Shown: positions 1 to 9,196, counted from the first letter of the stretch. The stretch: 64,000 nt of DNA from Rhizobacter sp. (GCA_019635355.1 JAHBZQ010000001.1:4836001-4900000), one strand, 5' to 3'. Translations and numbers: made by a program. Notes: generated by a model not told the origin, from the sequence alone.

Positions 1-1151
1 GCGGCGAAGAGCACGATGCCCGCCAGCACCGCGAGCGGCACGTTCATCGCGAGCGGCGCCGCCAGCAGCACGATCAGCAGCAGCGTGAGCGAGTGCACGA
101 TGCCGGCGATGGGCGTCCTGGCACCGGCGCGGATGTTGGTGACGGTGCGGGCGATGGTGCCGGTGACCGGGATGCCGCCGAAGAAGGGCACGACGAAGTT
201 GGCGACGCCCTGGGCCATCAGCTCCTGGTTGGGATCGTGGCGTGGCGGGTCGGTGAGGTTGTCGGCGATGCGCGCACACAGCAGCGACTCCACGCCCCCC
301 AACAGCGCGATGGTGAGGGTGGGAATGACGAGTTCCTTGGCGCTCTGCCAGCTGAAGGGCGGCAGCTCCAGCGACGGCAGGCTTTGCGGAATACCGCCGA
401 AGCGCGAGCCGATGGTCTCCACCGGCATCTGGAGCCACCACGCGAGCGCCGACAGTACCACCAGCGCGACGATGGGCCCCGGCACGCGCGAGGCGCTGCG
501 CAGCGTGTGCCCTTCCAGCAAGTGAGAGGGCAGCAGCGACCCAGGGCTGAAGAGCCGAGGCCAGAAGAAGAGCATGGCCACGGTGGCCGCGCCCAGCCCG
601 AGCGCGTGCAGGTTCAGCGTGTGCAGGTGGGTGGCCAGCAGGTGGACCTGCGAGAAGAAGTCGCTCGGCAGCTTGGCGACCGAGAGGCCGAGCAGGTCCT
701 TGATCTGCGAGAAGGCGATCAGCACCGCGATGCCGTTGGTGAAGCCGATGACGATGGTGACCGGGATGTAGCGCACCAGCGCCCCGAGCTTGAAGAGCCC
801 GAGCGTGAACATCAGCACGCCGGCGAGCGCGGTCGCGATCAGCAGGTTGGTGAGGCCATAGCGCTGCACGATGCCGTAGACGATCACGATGAACGCGCCG
901 GCCGGCCCGCCGATCTGCACGCTCGAGCCACCGAGCGCTGCCACGAGCAGGCCGCCGATGATGGCGGTGAAGAGGCCCTGCTCGGGCTTCACGCCGGAGG
1001 CGATGGCAAACGCCATCGCGAGCGGCAGCGCGACCACGCCCACCGTCACGCCCGCCCCCACGTCGCCGAGGAAGCGGCGGCGGTCGTAGCCCTTCAAGGC
1101 ATCGACGATCCGGGGCCGGAAGGCGGCGAGGTCGATGCCGGGGCGCTTCAC
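1..1151 (-). CDS. SulP family inorganic anion transporter (3' end outside window)
   Basis: Inner-membrane transporter of the SulP/SLC26 family, which moves sulfate, bicarbonate or other anions; the substrate cannot be told from sequence. Translating the minus strand gives an uninterrupted protein with the SulP N-terminal layout: a short cytosolic start with DYDRRR-like residues (GYDRRRFLGD), then successive hydrophobic helices including VALPLAMAFAIASGV, GGSSVQIGGPAGAFIV and a PVTGTIARTVTNIRAGA motif. About 383 residues are visible; the last helices and any STAS domain lie left of base 1. The start is GTG at 1151, overlapping the stop of the upstream DUF1275 gene as GTGA, so the two genes are probably translationally coupled. 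Family assignment is firm, substrate is not. Confidence 0.85.
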   Translation of the reverse strand, partial: MKRPGIDLAAFRPRIVDALKGYDRRRFLGDVGAGVTVGVVALPLAMAFAIASGVKPEQGLFTAIIGGLLVAALGGSSVQIGGPAGAFIVIVYGIVQRYGLTNLLIATALAGVLMFTLGLFKLGALVRYIPVTIVIGFTNGIAVLIAFSQIKDLLGLSVAKLPSDFFSQVHLLATHLHTLNLHALGLGAATVAMLFFWPRLFSPGSLLPSHLLEGHTLRSASRVPGPIVALVVLSALAWWLQMPVETIGSRFGGIPQSLPSLELPPFSWQSAKELVIPTLTIALLGGVESLLCARIADNLTDPPRHDPNQELMAQGVANFVVPFFGGIPVTGTIARTVTNIRAGARTPIAGIVHSLTLLLIVLLAAPLAMNVPLAVLAGIVLFA

Positions 1152-1906
1152 GGTGCGGCGTTCCCGGGGGGCGCCAGGCGGGCCTGCACGTCACGCCACA
1201 GCGGGCGCAGGCTCAGGAGCACGAGCAGCGCGGCAAGCGGCACGGTGGTGACGTAGCCCACCCACTTGAAGCCGAGCGCGCCCAGCACACCGCCGACGAA
1301 GAAGCAGGCCACCAGCAGCCCGTGCGTGCGCAGCCGTTCGCGGTTGGCGCGCACCTGCCCGAGTTGGGCGTTGCGGTTCACGTAGACGAGCTTGCCGAGT
1401 TCGATGCCGAGGTCGGTGACGAGGCCCGTCACGTGGGTGGTGCGGATCTCGGCGCGCGAGATCTTGGTGATGACGGCGTTCTGCAGCCCCATCGTGAAGC
1501 AGAGCAGCAGCACGGTGGCCGGCAGCAGCAGGGCCGAGTGCAGGCCGAGGCTTGCGCCCATCACGCCGAAGATCATCAGCAAGCTGGCCTCGAGCAATAG
1601 CGGCAGGCTGTAGCTGCTGTGCAGCTGGCGGCGCTGCGCCCAGTTGACGAGCAGGGCCGTGCTCATGGCGCCCGCGGTGAAGGTGAGCAGTGCGGCCAGC
1701 GCAGCGCCGGCCAGGAGGAATTGGCCGAGCGCCAGGTGGTCGGCCAGCGACGACATCACGCCGGTCATGTGCGAGGTGTACTGGCCGACGGCGAGGAACC
1801 CGCCGGCATTGGCCGCACCGGCCACGAACGCCAGTGTCGCCCCCAGCCGTCGGTTGGTCCGCGGCGTGCGCTGCACATCGGTCCAGCCTCGGATGAAGGG
1901 CAGCAT
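1148..1906 (-). CDS. DUF1275 (YoaK-like) membrane protein
   Basis: A 252-residue integral membrane protein of the DUF1275/YoaK family, function unknown. Residues 20-50 contain the family signature region (FVAGAANAGGFLAVG followed by TSHMTG), and the middle has FTMGLQNAVITKIS and RTTHVTGLVTDLGIELG, both typical of the family. About six hydrophobic segments are visible. It lies 24 bases downstream of metG on the same strand and overlaps the SulP gene by four bases, so a metG-DUF1275-SulP transcript is possible. The family is widespread in Burkholderiales and often sits beside transporters, but no substrate is established. Confidence 0.85.
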   Translation of the reverse strand: MLPFIRGWTDVQRTPRTNRRLGATLAFVAGAANAGGFLAVGQYTSHMTGVMSSLADHLALGQFLLAGAALAALLTFTAGAMSTALLVNWAQRRQLHSSYSLPLLLEASLLMIFGVMGASLGLHSALLLPATVLLLCFTMGLQNAVITKISRAEIRTTHVTGLVTDLGIELGKLVYVNRNAQLGQVRANRERLRTHGLLVACFFVGGVLGALGFKWVGYVTTVPLAALLVLLSLRPLWRDVQARLAPPGNAAP

Positions 1907-1930
1907 GGGTGGGGGTTGGTGTCGTCCGGG

Positions 1931-3976
1931 TCAGCGCACCCTCAGCCCCGGCGTGGCGCCGGGCCAGGGTTCGAGCACGTAGAGGCCAGGGTTCTTCTTT
2001 TCGTCGGCATGCGATGCCGCAAGAACCATGCCCTCGCTCACGCCGAACTTCATCTTGCGCGGCGCGAGGTTGGCCACCATCACGGTGAACTTGCCTTCCA
2101 GCTGCTCGGGCTGGTAGGCCGACTTGATGCCGCTGAACACATTCCGCGTCTTGCCTTCGCCGACGTCGAGCGTAAGGCGCAGCAGCTTGTCGGAGCCTTC
2201 CACATGCTCGGCCTTCACGATCTTCGCGATGCGCAGGTCGACCTTGGTGAAATCGTCGATCCCGATCTCGGCGGCGAGCGGCTCGCCCCCAGGGGCAGGC
2301 GGTGCGGCCGGGGCGGGCGCTTCGAAGAGGGCGTCGAGCAGCTTGGGGTCGACACGCTGCATCAGGTGCTTGTACTCGCCGATGGTGTGTGCGCCGAGGG
2401 AACGCTGCGCGTCGGCGAAGCCCAGCGGCTCCACGCGCAGGAAGCTCTCGACCTGCGCGGCCAGCGCCGGCAGCACCGGCTTCAGGTAGATCGTGAGCAC
2501 GCGGAAGGCTTCGATGCAGACGGTGCACACGTCTTGCAGCACCTGGTCCTGCCCGGCCTGCTTGGCCAGCTCCCACGGCTTGTGCTGGTCGACGTATTCG
2601 TTCACGCGGTCGGCGAGCAGCATGATCTCGCGCAGCGCCTTGCCGAGCTCGCGCTCGTTGTACAGCTCGACGACGGTGGCGCGGTGCGCGCGCAGCCCGT
2701 CGAGCAGCGTGCGGCCTTCGACGCCCACGTCGCTCGACAGCCGGCCCTCGAAGCGCTTGGTGAGGAAGCCCGCGGCGCGGCTCGCGATGTTGATGTACTT
2801 GCCGACGAGATCGCTGTTCACGCGGGCGACGAAGTCTTCCGGGTTGAACTCCACGTCTTCCACGCGCGCATTGAGCTTGGCCGCGAGGTAGTAGCGCAGC
2901 CATTCGGCGTTCATGCCCAGCTGCAGGTACTTGAGCGGCGAGAGGCCCGTGCCGCGGCTCTTGCTCATCTTCTCGCCGCCGAGCGAGAGGAAGCCGTGCA
3001 CGTTGATGTGGTTCGGCGTCTTGCGGCCGCTGAAGTGCAGCATCGCCGGCCAGAAGAGCGTGTGGAAGGTGATGATGTCCTTGCCGATGAAGTGCACCTG
3101 CTCCACATCCGGGTCGGCCATGAAGGCGTCAAAGTCGCGGCCGGTCTTGTCGAAGAGGTTCTTCAGCGAGGCCAGGTAGCCTACGGGCGCGTCGAGCCAG
3201 ACGTAGAAATACTTGCCCGGCGCGTCGGGGATCTCGATGCCGAAGTAGGGCGCGTCGCGGCTGATGTCCCAGTCGGCCAGCCCCACGTGGCCGTGCTCGT
3301 CGACGGTGAACCATTCCTTGATCTTGTTGAGCACCTCGGGCTGCAGGCGGCCGGCGGTCGTCGTCCAGTCCTTCAGGAACTCGATGCAGCGGTCGGACGA
3401 GAGTTGGAAGAAATAGTGCGAGCTGCTCTTGAGCACCGGCGTCGCGCCGCTCAGCGCCGAGTACGGGTTCTTGAGCTCGGTGGGTGCATACACCGCGCCG
3501 CACACCTCGCAGTTGTCGCCGTACTGGTCTTTCGCGCCGCACTTCGGGCACTCGCCCTTGATGTAGCGGTCGGGCAGGAACATGCTCTTCACCGGGTCGA
3601 AGAACTGCTCGATCACCCGCTCGGCGATCAGGCCCTGCTTGCGCAGCGCGCGGTAGATGTCTTGCGCGAGGGCGTGGTTCTCGGGGCCGTCGGTCGAGTG
3701 CCAGTTGTCGAAGCCGATGTGGAAGCCGTCGAGGTACTGCTTGCGCCCCGCGGCGATCTCGGCCACGAACTGCTGTGGCGTCTTGCCCGCCTTTTCGGCC
3801 GCGATCATGATCGGCGCGCCGTGCGCGTCGTCGGCGCAGACGAAGTGCACTTCGTTGCCCAGCATGCGCTGCGCCCGCACCCAGATGTCGGCCTGGATGT
3901 ACTCCATCATGTGCCCGATGTGGAAGGGCGCATTGGCGTAGGGCAGGGCGGTGGTGACGAAGAGCTTGCGGGTCAT
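1931..3976 (-). CDS. metG: Methionyl-tRNA synthetase
   Basis: Class I aminoacyl-tRNA synthetase that charges tRNA-Met in the cytosol. The 681-residue length fits the long, dimeric bacterial form. Visible: the HIGH-type signature (FHIGH, residues 18-22), a zinc-knuckle insertion with CPKC and CEVC around residues 135-160, the KMSKS loop near residue 335, and a C-terminal EMAP/Trbp111-type tRNA-binding domain (about 575-681, starting DFTKVDLRIAKIV). The 5' leader (3977-4048) holds a 7-bp GC hairpin at 3996-4014 but no T-box-like structure. The 72-base gap separates it from the cupin gene on the same strand. Confidence 0.98.
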   Translation of the reverse strand: MTRKLFVTTALPYANAPFHIGHMMEYIQADIWVRAQRMLGNEVHFVCADDAHGAPIMIAAEKAGKTPQQFVAEIAAGRKQYLDGFHIGFDNWHSTDGPENHALAQDIYRALRKQGLIAERVIEQFFDPVKSMFLPDRYIKGECPKCGAKDQYGDNCEVCGAVYAPTELKNPYSALSGATPVLKSSSHYFFQLSSDRCIEFLKDWTTTAGRLQPEVLNKIKEWFTVDEHGHVGLADWDISRDAPYFGIEIPDAPGKYFYVWLDAPVGYLASLKNLFDKTGRDFDAFMADPDVEQVHFIGKDIITFHTLFWPAMLHFSGRKTPNHINVHGFLSLGGEKMSKSRGTGLSPLKYLQLGMNAEWLRYYLAAKLNARVEDVEFNPEDFVARVNSDLVGKYINIASRAAGFLTKRFEGRLSSDVGVEGRTLLDGLRAHRATVVELYNERELGKALREIMLLADRVNEYVDQHKPWELAKQAGQDQVLQDVCTVCIEAFRVLTIYLKPVLPALAAQVESFLRVEPLGFADAQRSLGAHTIGEYKHLMQRVDPKLLDALFEAPAPAAPPAPGGEPLAAEIGIDDFTKVDLRIAKIVKAEHVEGSDKLLRLTLDVGEGKTRNVFSGIKSAYQPEQLEGKFTVMVANLAPRKMKFGVSEGMVLAASHADEKKNPGLYVLEPWPGATPGLRVR

Positions 3977-4048
3977 GGGTGTCCGGGTGCGAGAGCCGCG
4001 CCACGACGGCGCGGAGCGGTCGATTCTAGGAGTCCCGCGGCCTGGGCC

Positions 4049-5104
4049 TCACCAGTTGTGGATGGTCGGGTTGACGTAGCTGTACTGGTTCGGCACCGCG
4101 AGGTTCGAGTACGAGAAGGACAGGCTCACGTCGAGCGAGCGCACCTGGTGCCACCAGCCGAGCGGCAGGAAGACGGTGTCGCCCGGCTCGGCCACCACTT
4201 CGAGCACCGTCACGCCCTCGAAGTCGGGGTAGCGGGCGAGGTCGGGCGCGTCGAGGTCGATGGGGCTGTAGACGTCGTAGTGGTTGTACAGCCGCGGCGT
4301 CTGCAGCGGCGAGATGAAGCGCCAGCGCTTGCGGCCCACGATCTGGGTGTGGAAGAGCATCAGCGTGTCGTGGTGCAGCGGCGTCACCGTGCCCGCGGGC
4401 CCGAACCAGAACGACGCGCGCTCGGCCAGCCGCGCCCGGTCGCAGATGGGCGGCAGGCTGCCGATGTCGTCGAGCAGCGGCGCGAACTCCGGCCGGCGCA
4501 GCGCCTCGTTGTTGGCGGTGAGGTAGTAGTCGTTGGTCTCGCCGCCCGCCATCACCTGGTCGACGAAATCGGCGAGCCGCACCTGGCGCTGCAGGTTCAG
4601 CTTGTTGATCTCGTACTTCGGGTCGGCGTTGCGCTCGGCCTGGATCTGCACGTCAAGGTGGCCGAAGCGGGCTTTCAGGTCCTGAGGTGACCAGCGTGCC
4701 TTGGCCGGCCAGTCGTCGGCCACGCCGGTCAGCACCACCGGGCGGCAGCCGACGACGTAGCGGTCCACGAATTCGGCCGCGCCCACGTGGCTGCGTTTTT
4801 CGACCTGGGCGTAGTGCGGGTCCAGCTCCCACAGCCGCTGCTGGTTGGCCATCACCGACTCGAGCTTGCGCTGCAGCTGCTGGATCTTGCGGGCGGCGAG
4901 GAACGCCGGGTCGGTGTCGACCTTGGCGATGGCCACCTGCGCCGCCCCCGCATCGATGCCGGCCGCGGTCATCGTCTCGAGCATGGACTCGGCGGTGCAG
5001 TTGCGCAGCCGGTTCTCGGCGACCCATTGCTGCCACTCGGCATCGACCGGGCGGCCTCCGGCGAGGGGCCGCGGCGCTGGGGGGAAGGTGTCAGGTGCGC
5101 TCAT
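4049..5104 (-). CDS. Cupin-like / JmjC-type Fe(II) 2-oxoglutarate oxygenase
   Basis: A 351-residue protein whose C-terminal half is a cupin_8/JmjC-like barrel. The metal-binding triad is visible as HHD in the segment GTVTPLHHDTLMLFH and a later His in LPLGWWHQV, with the downstream SFSYSNL strand. Such proteins are 2-oxoglutarate-dependent hydroxylases acting on protein side chains (for example on ribosomal proteins); the target here is unknown. The N-terminal 100 residues are helical with a QQLQRKLES-type segment. I chose ATG at 5104 (MSAPDTF) rather than an upstream start at 5176, because the extra residues look non-conserved and run into the divergent promoter region shared with apbC. Confidence 0.85.
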   Translation of the reverse strand: MSAPDTFPPAPRPLAGGRPVDAEWQQWVAENRLRNCTAESMLETMTAAGIDAGAAQVAIAKVDTDPAFLAARKIQQLQRKLESVMANQQRLWELDPHYAQVEKRSHVGAAEFVDRYVVGCRPVVLTGVADDWPAKARWSPQDLKARFGHLDVQIQAERNADPKYEINKLNLQRQVRLADFVDQVMAGGETNDYYLTANNEALRRPEFAPLLDDIGSLPPICDRARLAERASFWFGPAGTVTPLHHDTLMLFHTQIVGRKRWRFISPLQTPRLYNHYDVYSPIDLDAPDLARYPDFEGVTVLEVVAEPGDTVFLPLGWWHQVRSLDVSLSFSYSNLAVPNQYSYVNPTIHNW

Positions 5105-5223
5105 CGTCGTCTGCCGGGCAGGGCCGGACCATTGTGATCCCGTGCCCGGCGATGCGCAAAACCATGTGGCGGGCACAGGCCCTAGACTTCGCCGTTCCCT
5201 GTCCTCATCTTTTCCCGCCCGCC

Positions 5224-6315
5224 ATGTCTGCCACTGAAGCCGCGATCCTCGACGCGCTGAAATCCGTCATCGACCCCAACACCGGCCGAGACTTCGTCAG
5301 CACCAAGCAGGTGAAGAACCTGCAGATTGCGGGGGGCCACGTGAGCTTCGACGTGGAGCTGGGCTACCCGGCGAAGAGCCAGTTCGAGGGTCTCGCGCAG
5401 GCGCTCACGCTGGCGGCACGCGGCGTGCCCGGCGTCGACACGGTCACGCCCAGCATCAGCTCCAAGGTGGTGGCGCATGCAGTGCAGCGGGGCGTGCAAC
5501 TGCTGCCCAACGTGAAGAACATCGTGGCCGTCGCGTCCGGCAAGGGCGGCGTGGGCAAGAGCACCACGGCCGTCAACCTCGCGCTCGCACTCGCCGCCGA
5601 AGGCGCGAGTGTGGGCGTGCTCGATGCCGACATCTACGGCCCCAGCCAGCCCACCATGCTCGGCGTGGAAGGCCGCCCCGAGAGCGCCGACGGCAAGACC
5701 ATGGAGCCGAAGGAAAACCACGGCGTGCAGGTCATGTCGATCGGCTTCCTCGTCGAGCCCGACAACGCGATGATCTGGCGCGGCCCGATGGCCACCCAGG
5801 CGCTCGACCAGCTGCTGCGCCAGACCAACTGGCGCGACCTCGACTACCTCATCGTCGACATGCCCCCGGGCACTGGCGACATCGCCTTGACGCTCGCGCA
5901 GCGTGTGCCCCTCACCGGCGCCGTGATCGTGACCACGCCGCAGGACATCGCCCTCATCGATGCCAAGCGCGGCGTGCGCATGTTCGAGAAGGTGGGCGTG
6001 CCCATCCTCGGGCTGGTGGAGAACATGGCCATGCACGTGTGCTCCAACTGCGGTCACGTGGAGCACATCTTCGGCGCCGACGGCGGCAAGCAAATGGCGG
6101 CCGAGTTCAAGATCGACTACCTGGGCGCGATGCCGCTGTCGAAAAACATCCGCCTGCAGGCCGACTCGGGCGCGCCGACGGTGGTGGCCGAGCCCGACAG
6201 CGAGATCACGAGCCTCTACAAGGCGATGGCCCGCCAGGTGGCGGTGAAGATCGCGCAGCGCTCGAAAGACTTCTCGTCGAAGTTCCCGACGATCACCGTC
6301 TCGAAGAACACCTGA
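5224..6315 (+). CDS. apbC: Iron-sulfur cluster carrier protein ApbC/Mrp
   Basis: P-loop ATPase that assembles and transfers [4Fe-4S] clusters to apo-proteins in the cytosol. The 363-residue product has an N-terminal MIP18/DUF59 domain (about 1-85, starting with AILDALKSVIDPNTG), a deviant Walker A in ASGKGGVGKSTTAVNLA near residue 105, a Walker B in VDMPPGTGD, and the cluster-bridging CxxC in HVCSNCGHVEHIFG. The start at 5224 gives the normal family length; the frame stays open upstream to 4687 but that part is antisense to the cupin gene. It is divergent from the cupin/metG genes and ends nine bases before the convergent MBL gene. Confidence 0.97.
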   Translation: MSATEAAILDALKSVIDPNTGRDFVSTKQVKNLQIAGGHVSFDVELGYPAKSQFEGLAQALTLAARGVPGVDTVTPSISSKVVAHAVQRGVQLLPNVKNIVAVASGKGGVGKSTTAVNLALALAAEGASVGVLDADIYGPSQPTMLGVEGRPESADGKTMEPKENHGVQVMSIGFLVEPDNAMIWRGPMATQALDQLLRQTNWRDLDYLIVDMPPGTGDIALTLAQRVPLTGAVIVTTPQDIALIDAKRGVRMFEKVGVPILGLVENMAMHVCSNCGHVEHIFGADGGKQMAAEFKIDYLGAMPLSKNIRLQADSGAPTVVAEPDSEITSLYKAMARQVAVKIAQRSKDFSSKFPTITVSKNT

Positions 6316-6324
6316 GGGGCGGAC

Positions 6325-7320
6325 TCAGGGCGCGAAGGGCTCGAAGAGCGGCGGCAGCCGCACCTCGATGCCGTCTTGCTGCCCGCGCTGCTGCAGGTCG
6401 GCCATCACCACGTCGAAGTCGTCGACCAGATACGGCGAGGCCACGAGCGGTGCGTCGAGCATCGGCTGCATGAAGTCGTCCCAGTGGATCGGGATCACGC
6501 GTTTCGCGCTGGTGAGCTTGACCGTCTCGTGCCAGTAGGCGGCGCGGTAGGCCTCGTCTTTCTTGCCCAGGGTGCCGGTGCCGAGGAAGACGGTGTCGGC
6601 GCGCACGCCCGAGAGCGCACCCGGCACGATGCCGGCACTGCCTTGCACGAGAAAGCGCCGGCCCGAGCCGTGGCTCACCGCGATCGACCACACGTCGCCT
6701 TCGCGCCAGCGGGTGGCGTGGGCCGGCGGCTTGAGAGGCGAGGTGATGAGTTCGCCGCCCTCGCCGCTGCTGAAGGGCGTGGGGCTGTGGCGGCTCGTGA
6801 TGAAGCGCAGGGTGAACTGGCCGAGCTGCAGCGTGTCGCCGTGCTTCACGGCGCGCATCTGCGTGTCGGCGAGGCCGAAGCCACGGCCGATCTGCAAGGT
6901 CGACTCGCCGCCCACCAGCAGCGCGCCGGTGCGCTGCGCGACGAGCGGTGCATCCATCGCGTGGTCGTAGTGCGAATGCACCGGCACCACGGCGGCAAGC
7001 CGGGTGACGCCCAGCCGCCGCAGCGATGCCTCGACCACCGCGGCATCGGGGCCGATGGTGCCGAAGAAGGTGCGCAGCGCCGAGGGCCGCGAGAAGAAGC
7101 CGTCGATGGCCCAGGCGGTCTCGCCATCGTCGAAGACGAGCGTGGCCACCCCGGCGAAGCGCACGCGCACGCCGCTGGCCTGCGGCGCGGCGGGCAGCGT
7201 GAGCGACTGGTACGGCGCGAGCGAGGGCCGGCGGTTGAACTGCACCACCGCCCACGCGGCCAGCAGCACGAGCGCCGCCAGCAGCGCGAGGGCGGCCCGT
7301 TTCAGCAGGCGGCCGGTCAC
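6325..7320 (-). CDS. Membrane-anchored MBL-fold metallo-hydrolase
   Basis: A 331-residue metallo-beta-lactamase-fold protein with an N-terminal hydrophobic anchor (roughly residues 7-26, LLKRAALALLAALVLLAAW), so the catalytic domain is probably periplasmic. The zinc-binding HxHxDH motif is visible as HSHYDHAMD; later metal ligands would be the His in FITSRHSPT and in VIPIHWDDF. The layout resembles UlaG/RomA-type hydrolases; the substrate is unknown. It starts with GTG at 7320, overlapping the stop of the DUF962 gene as GTGA, so the two are co-translated. Its 3' end faces apbC with nine bases between. Confidence 0.82.
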   Translation of the reverse strand: MTGRLLKRAALALLAALVLLAAWAVVQFNRRPSLAPYQSLTLPAAPQASGVRVRFAGVATLVFDDGETAWAIDGFFSRPSALRTFFGTIGPDAAVVEASLRRLGVTRLAAVVPVHSHYDHAMDAPLVAQRTGALLVGGESTLQIGRGFGLADTQMRAVKHGDTLQLGQFTLRFITSRHSPTPFSSGEGGELITSPLKPPAHATRWREGDVWSIAVSHGSGRRFLVQGSAGIVPGALSGVRADTVFLGTGTLGKKDEAYRAAYWHETVKLTSAKRVIPIHWDDFMQPMLDAPLVASPYLVDDFDVVMADLQQRGQQDGIEVRLPPLFEPFAP

Positions 7321-7853
7321 CGGTGGGCCGGGGCCGACAGGTCGCGTAGCACGGTCGGGCCCACGCGGCGCTCGATCTCGGCCAGCAGCGGCTTGCCCCA
7401 GCCCAGCGCGAACATGCCTTCGCCGGTCACGAACATCGGCCCGACGAGCAGGCCGATCAGGTCGTCGACGAACGCCGGCTTGCGGCCTTCGTAGTAGTGG
7501 CCGATGAACTGGATCACCCAGCCGACCACGAAGCTGCCGATGCCCCAGCCGAGCCAGGCGGCGGTGCCGCCGAGCGCGAGGCTGTGAGCCAGCAGGATGA
7601 GCACGCCGTTGGTGACGCTCACGCCCACCCCGAGCGCGAGGTTGCCGCGGGTCAGGTACCAGGCGGTCGAGGCGAGCCACAGCAGCCAGGCCGGCGTGAT
7701 CGGAAAGCCTCCGAGGCTGAAAAGCTCGGGTCGCGAGAGCAGCACGCCGATCGAGAACACGATCAGCGGGATGCCGACGAAGTGGGTGGCGATGTTGCGG
7801 CGGTCACGGTGGTACGCGGCGTACTGGACCATCATCTCGGTGGCGTTGCGCAT
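7317..7853 (-). CDS. DUF962/Mpo1-like membrane protein, copy 1
   Basis: A 178-residue membrane protein of the DUF962 (Mpo1-like) family; the yeast member is an iron-dependent dioxygenase acting on 2-hydroxy fatty acids in alpha-oxidation. Visible are the conserved N-terminal YAAYHRDRRNIATHFVGIPL and a second histidine motif QFIGHYYEGRKPAF, which hold the conserved His residues. I chose ATG at 7853 because GGAG lies six bases upstream of it; an ATG at 7865 has no ribosome site. A paralogue lies at 8657-9196. Coupled by overlap to the MBL gene. Bacterial function is inferred only from family. Confidence 0.85.
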   Translation of the reverse strand: MRNATEMMVQYAAYHRDRRNIATHFVGIPLIVFSIGVLLSRPELFSLGGFPITPAWLLWLASTAWYLTRGNLALGVGVSVTNGVLILLAHSLALGGTAAWLGWGIGSFVVGWVIQFIGHYYEGRKPAFVDDLIGLLVGPMFVTGEGMFALGWGKPLLAEIERRVGPTVLRDLSAPAHR

Positions 7854-7932
7854 GGCTGTCTCCATCGGGGTGTTGTGGGGCGGATGCTAGTGCGTTGGAG
7901 TGAAAAGCGACTGTCAAAATTCAGACATTCAC

Positions 7933-8643
7933 ATGTCGCCCTCCACGACCTCCGCCACCCCGGCCTTGCAGGCCGCCCTGCGCACCGATGCCTGGTTCGG
8001 CAGCTGCGCGCCGGCCCTGCAGGAGGCCCTGCTCGGCCTGGGTCGCGCCGGGCAACTGGCCGCGGGTGAGCGCCTCTTCACACGGGGCGCCTCGGCCGAA
8101 GGCCTGTGCTGCGTGACGGCCGGGGCGCTGCGGGTGGGCGCGCTGCAACCCGACGGCAGCGAGACCCTGCTCGGCTACGTGGAGCCCTACCAGTGGTTCG
8201 GCGAAATCTCGCTGCTCGACGGCCTGCCGCGCACGCACGACGCCGTGGCCGATGTCGACACCACCGTCTGGCAGGTGCCGCAGCCGGAGCTGAGGGTTTG
8301 GCTCGACGCGAACCCGGCCCATTGGCGCGACGTGGCACGCCTGGCCTGCACCAAGCTGCGCCTCGCGTTCACCATGCTGGAAGACATCGCCCACCTGCCG
8401 CTCGAGCAGCGCCTGGCGAAGCGCCTGTGGCTCGTGGCGCACGGCAATGGCACACGCCCCGATGCGCCGCGCCGCCAGTTGCGGCTGCCGCAGGAGCAGC
8501 TGGCCCTGATGCTCGGCGTGAGCCGGCAGAGCGCCAACAAGGCGCTGCGGGCGCTGGAAGACAAAGGCGTGCTGAAGCTGCGCTACGGCGCCATCGAACT
8601 CATCGATGTGGCGGTGCTCGCCCGCGCCGCGGGCCTCGCCTGA
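7933..8643 (+). CDS. Crp/Fnr family transcription regulator
   Basis: A 236-residue DNA-binding regulator: an N-terminal cyclic-nucleotide-binding-like beta barrel (about 15-130; GERLFTRGASAEGLCCVTAGALRVG, WFGEISLLDGLPRTHDAVA) and a C-terminal winged helix (about 155-225) with the recognition segment LALMLGVSRQSANKALRALE. No cysteine cluster for an Fe-S centre is seen, so it is Crp-like rather than Fnr-like. ATG at 7933 was preferred to 7900 as it gives the normal start of the barrel. It sits between two DUF962 genes, divergent from one and convergent with the other, so it may control them; the ligand is unknown. Confidence 0.88.
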   Translation: MSPSTTSATPALQAALRTDAWFGSCAPALQEALLGLGRAGQLAAGERLFTRGASAEGLCCVTAGALRVGALQPDGSETLLGYVEPYQWFGEISLLDGLPRTHDAVADVDTTVWQVPQPELRVWLDANPAHWRDVARLACTKLRLAFTMLEDIAHLPLEQRLAKRLWLVAHGNGTRPDAPRRQLRLPQEQLALMLGVSRQSANKALRALEDKGVLKLRYGAIELIDVAVLARAAGLA

Positions 8644-8656
8644 GGGGCTTGCGGGC

Positions 8657-9196
8657 TCAGGCCGGGTGGGCCAGGTCGCGCAGGTGCGTGGGGCCGGCGC
8701 GGCGCTCGATCTCGGCGAGCAGCGGCTTGTTCCAGCCCATCGAGAACAGCGCCTCGGCCGTCACGAACATCGGTCCGACCAGCAGGCCGAAGACATCGTC
8801 GACGAACGCCGGCTTGCGGCCCTCGTAGTAGTGCCCGAGGAACTGCATCGCCCAGCCGATGAAGAAGGTGCCGGCCCCCCAGGCCAACCAGCTCGCCATG
8901 CCCCCGCCAGCCACGCCATGCGCCAGGGCGACGATGCCGCCGACCGCCAGCGTGACGGCCAGGCTCAGCGTGAGCGGCCCGCGGCGGCTCAGGTACCAGG
9001 CGCCCGCGAAGCAGAAGGCCACCCAGGCGGCGGTCACGTCGAGCTGGGGCAGGGTGAGGTGCAGGCGGGCCAGCAGCACGCCAATGCCGAAGATGATCAG
9101 CGGGATGCCCACAAAATGGGTGACGATGTTGCGCTGGTCTCGGTGGTACTGGGCGTAGTGCACCAGAAGGTCCAGGGTGCTGCGATGTGCGTTCAT
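8657..9196 (-). CDS. DUF962/Mpo1-like membrane protein, copy 2
   Basis: A 179-residue paralogue of the product at 7317-7853, with the same motifs (HYAQYHRDQRNIVTHFVGIPLI; QFLGHYYEGRKPAFVDD) and the same hydrophobic pattern. The two proteins are near-identical over the C-terminal motif but diverge in the middle helices, so this is an old duplication rather than a recent one. ATG at 9196 has GGAG seven bases upstream; an earlier ATG at 9211 lacks any ribosome site. It is convergent with the Crp/Fnr gene (13-base gap) and divergent from the C13 peptidase gene. Confidence 0.85.
   Translation of the reverse strand: MNAHRSTLDLLVHYAQYHRDQRNIVTHFVGIPLIIFGIGVLLARLHLTLPQLDVTAAWVAFCFAGAWYLSRRGPLTLSLAVTLAVGGIVALAHGVAGGGMASWLAWGAGTFFIGWAMQFLGHYYEGRKPAFVDDVFGLLVGPMFVTAEALFSMGWNKPLLAEIERRAGPTHLRDLAHPA

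Noticed and set aside
3996..4014. GC hairpin in the metG leader as a riboswitch or T-box
   Set aside because: Only a 7-bp stem with a 5-base loop; no specifier loop, T-box sequence or SAM-riboswitch features.
1619..4690. A 1023-residue open frame on the plus strand
   Set aside because: It is antisense to metG and the cupin gene, both of which have full family motifs; long antisense frames are common in DNA of this GC content, and the translation is low-complexity (rich in Val, Ala, Arg, His) with no recognisable domain.
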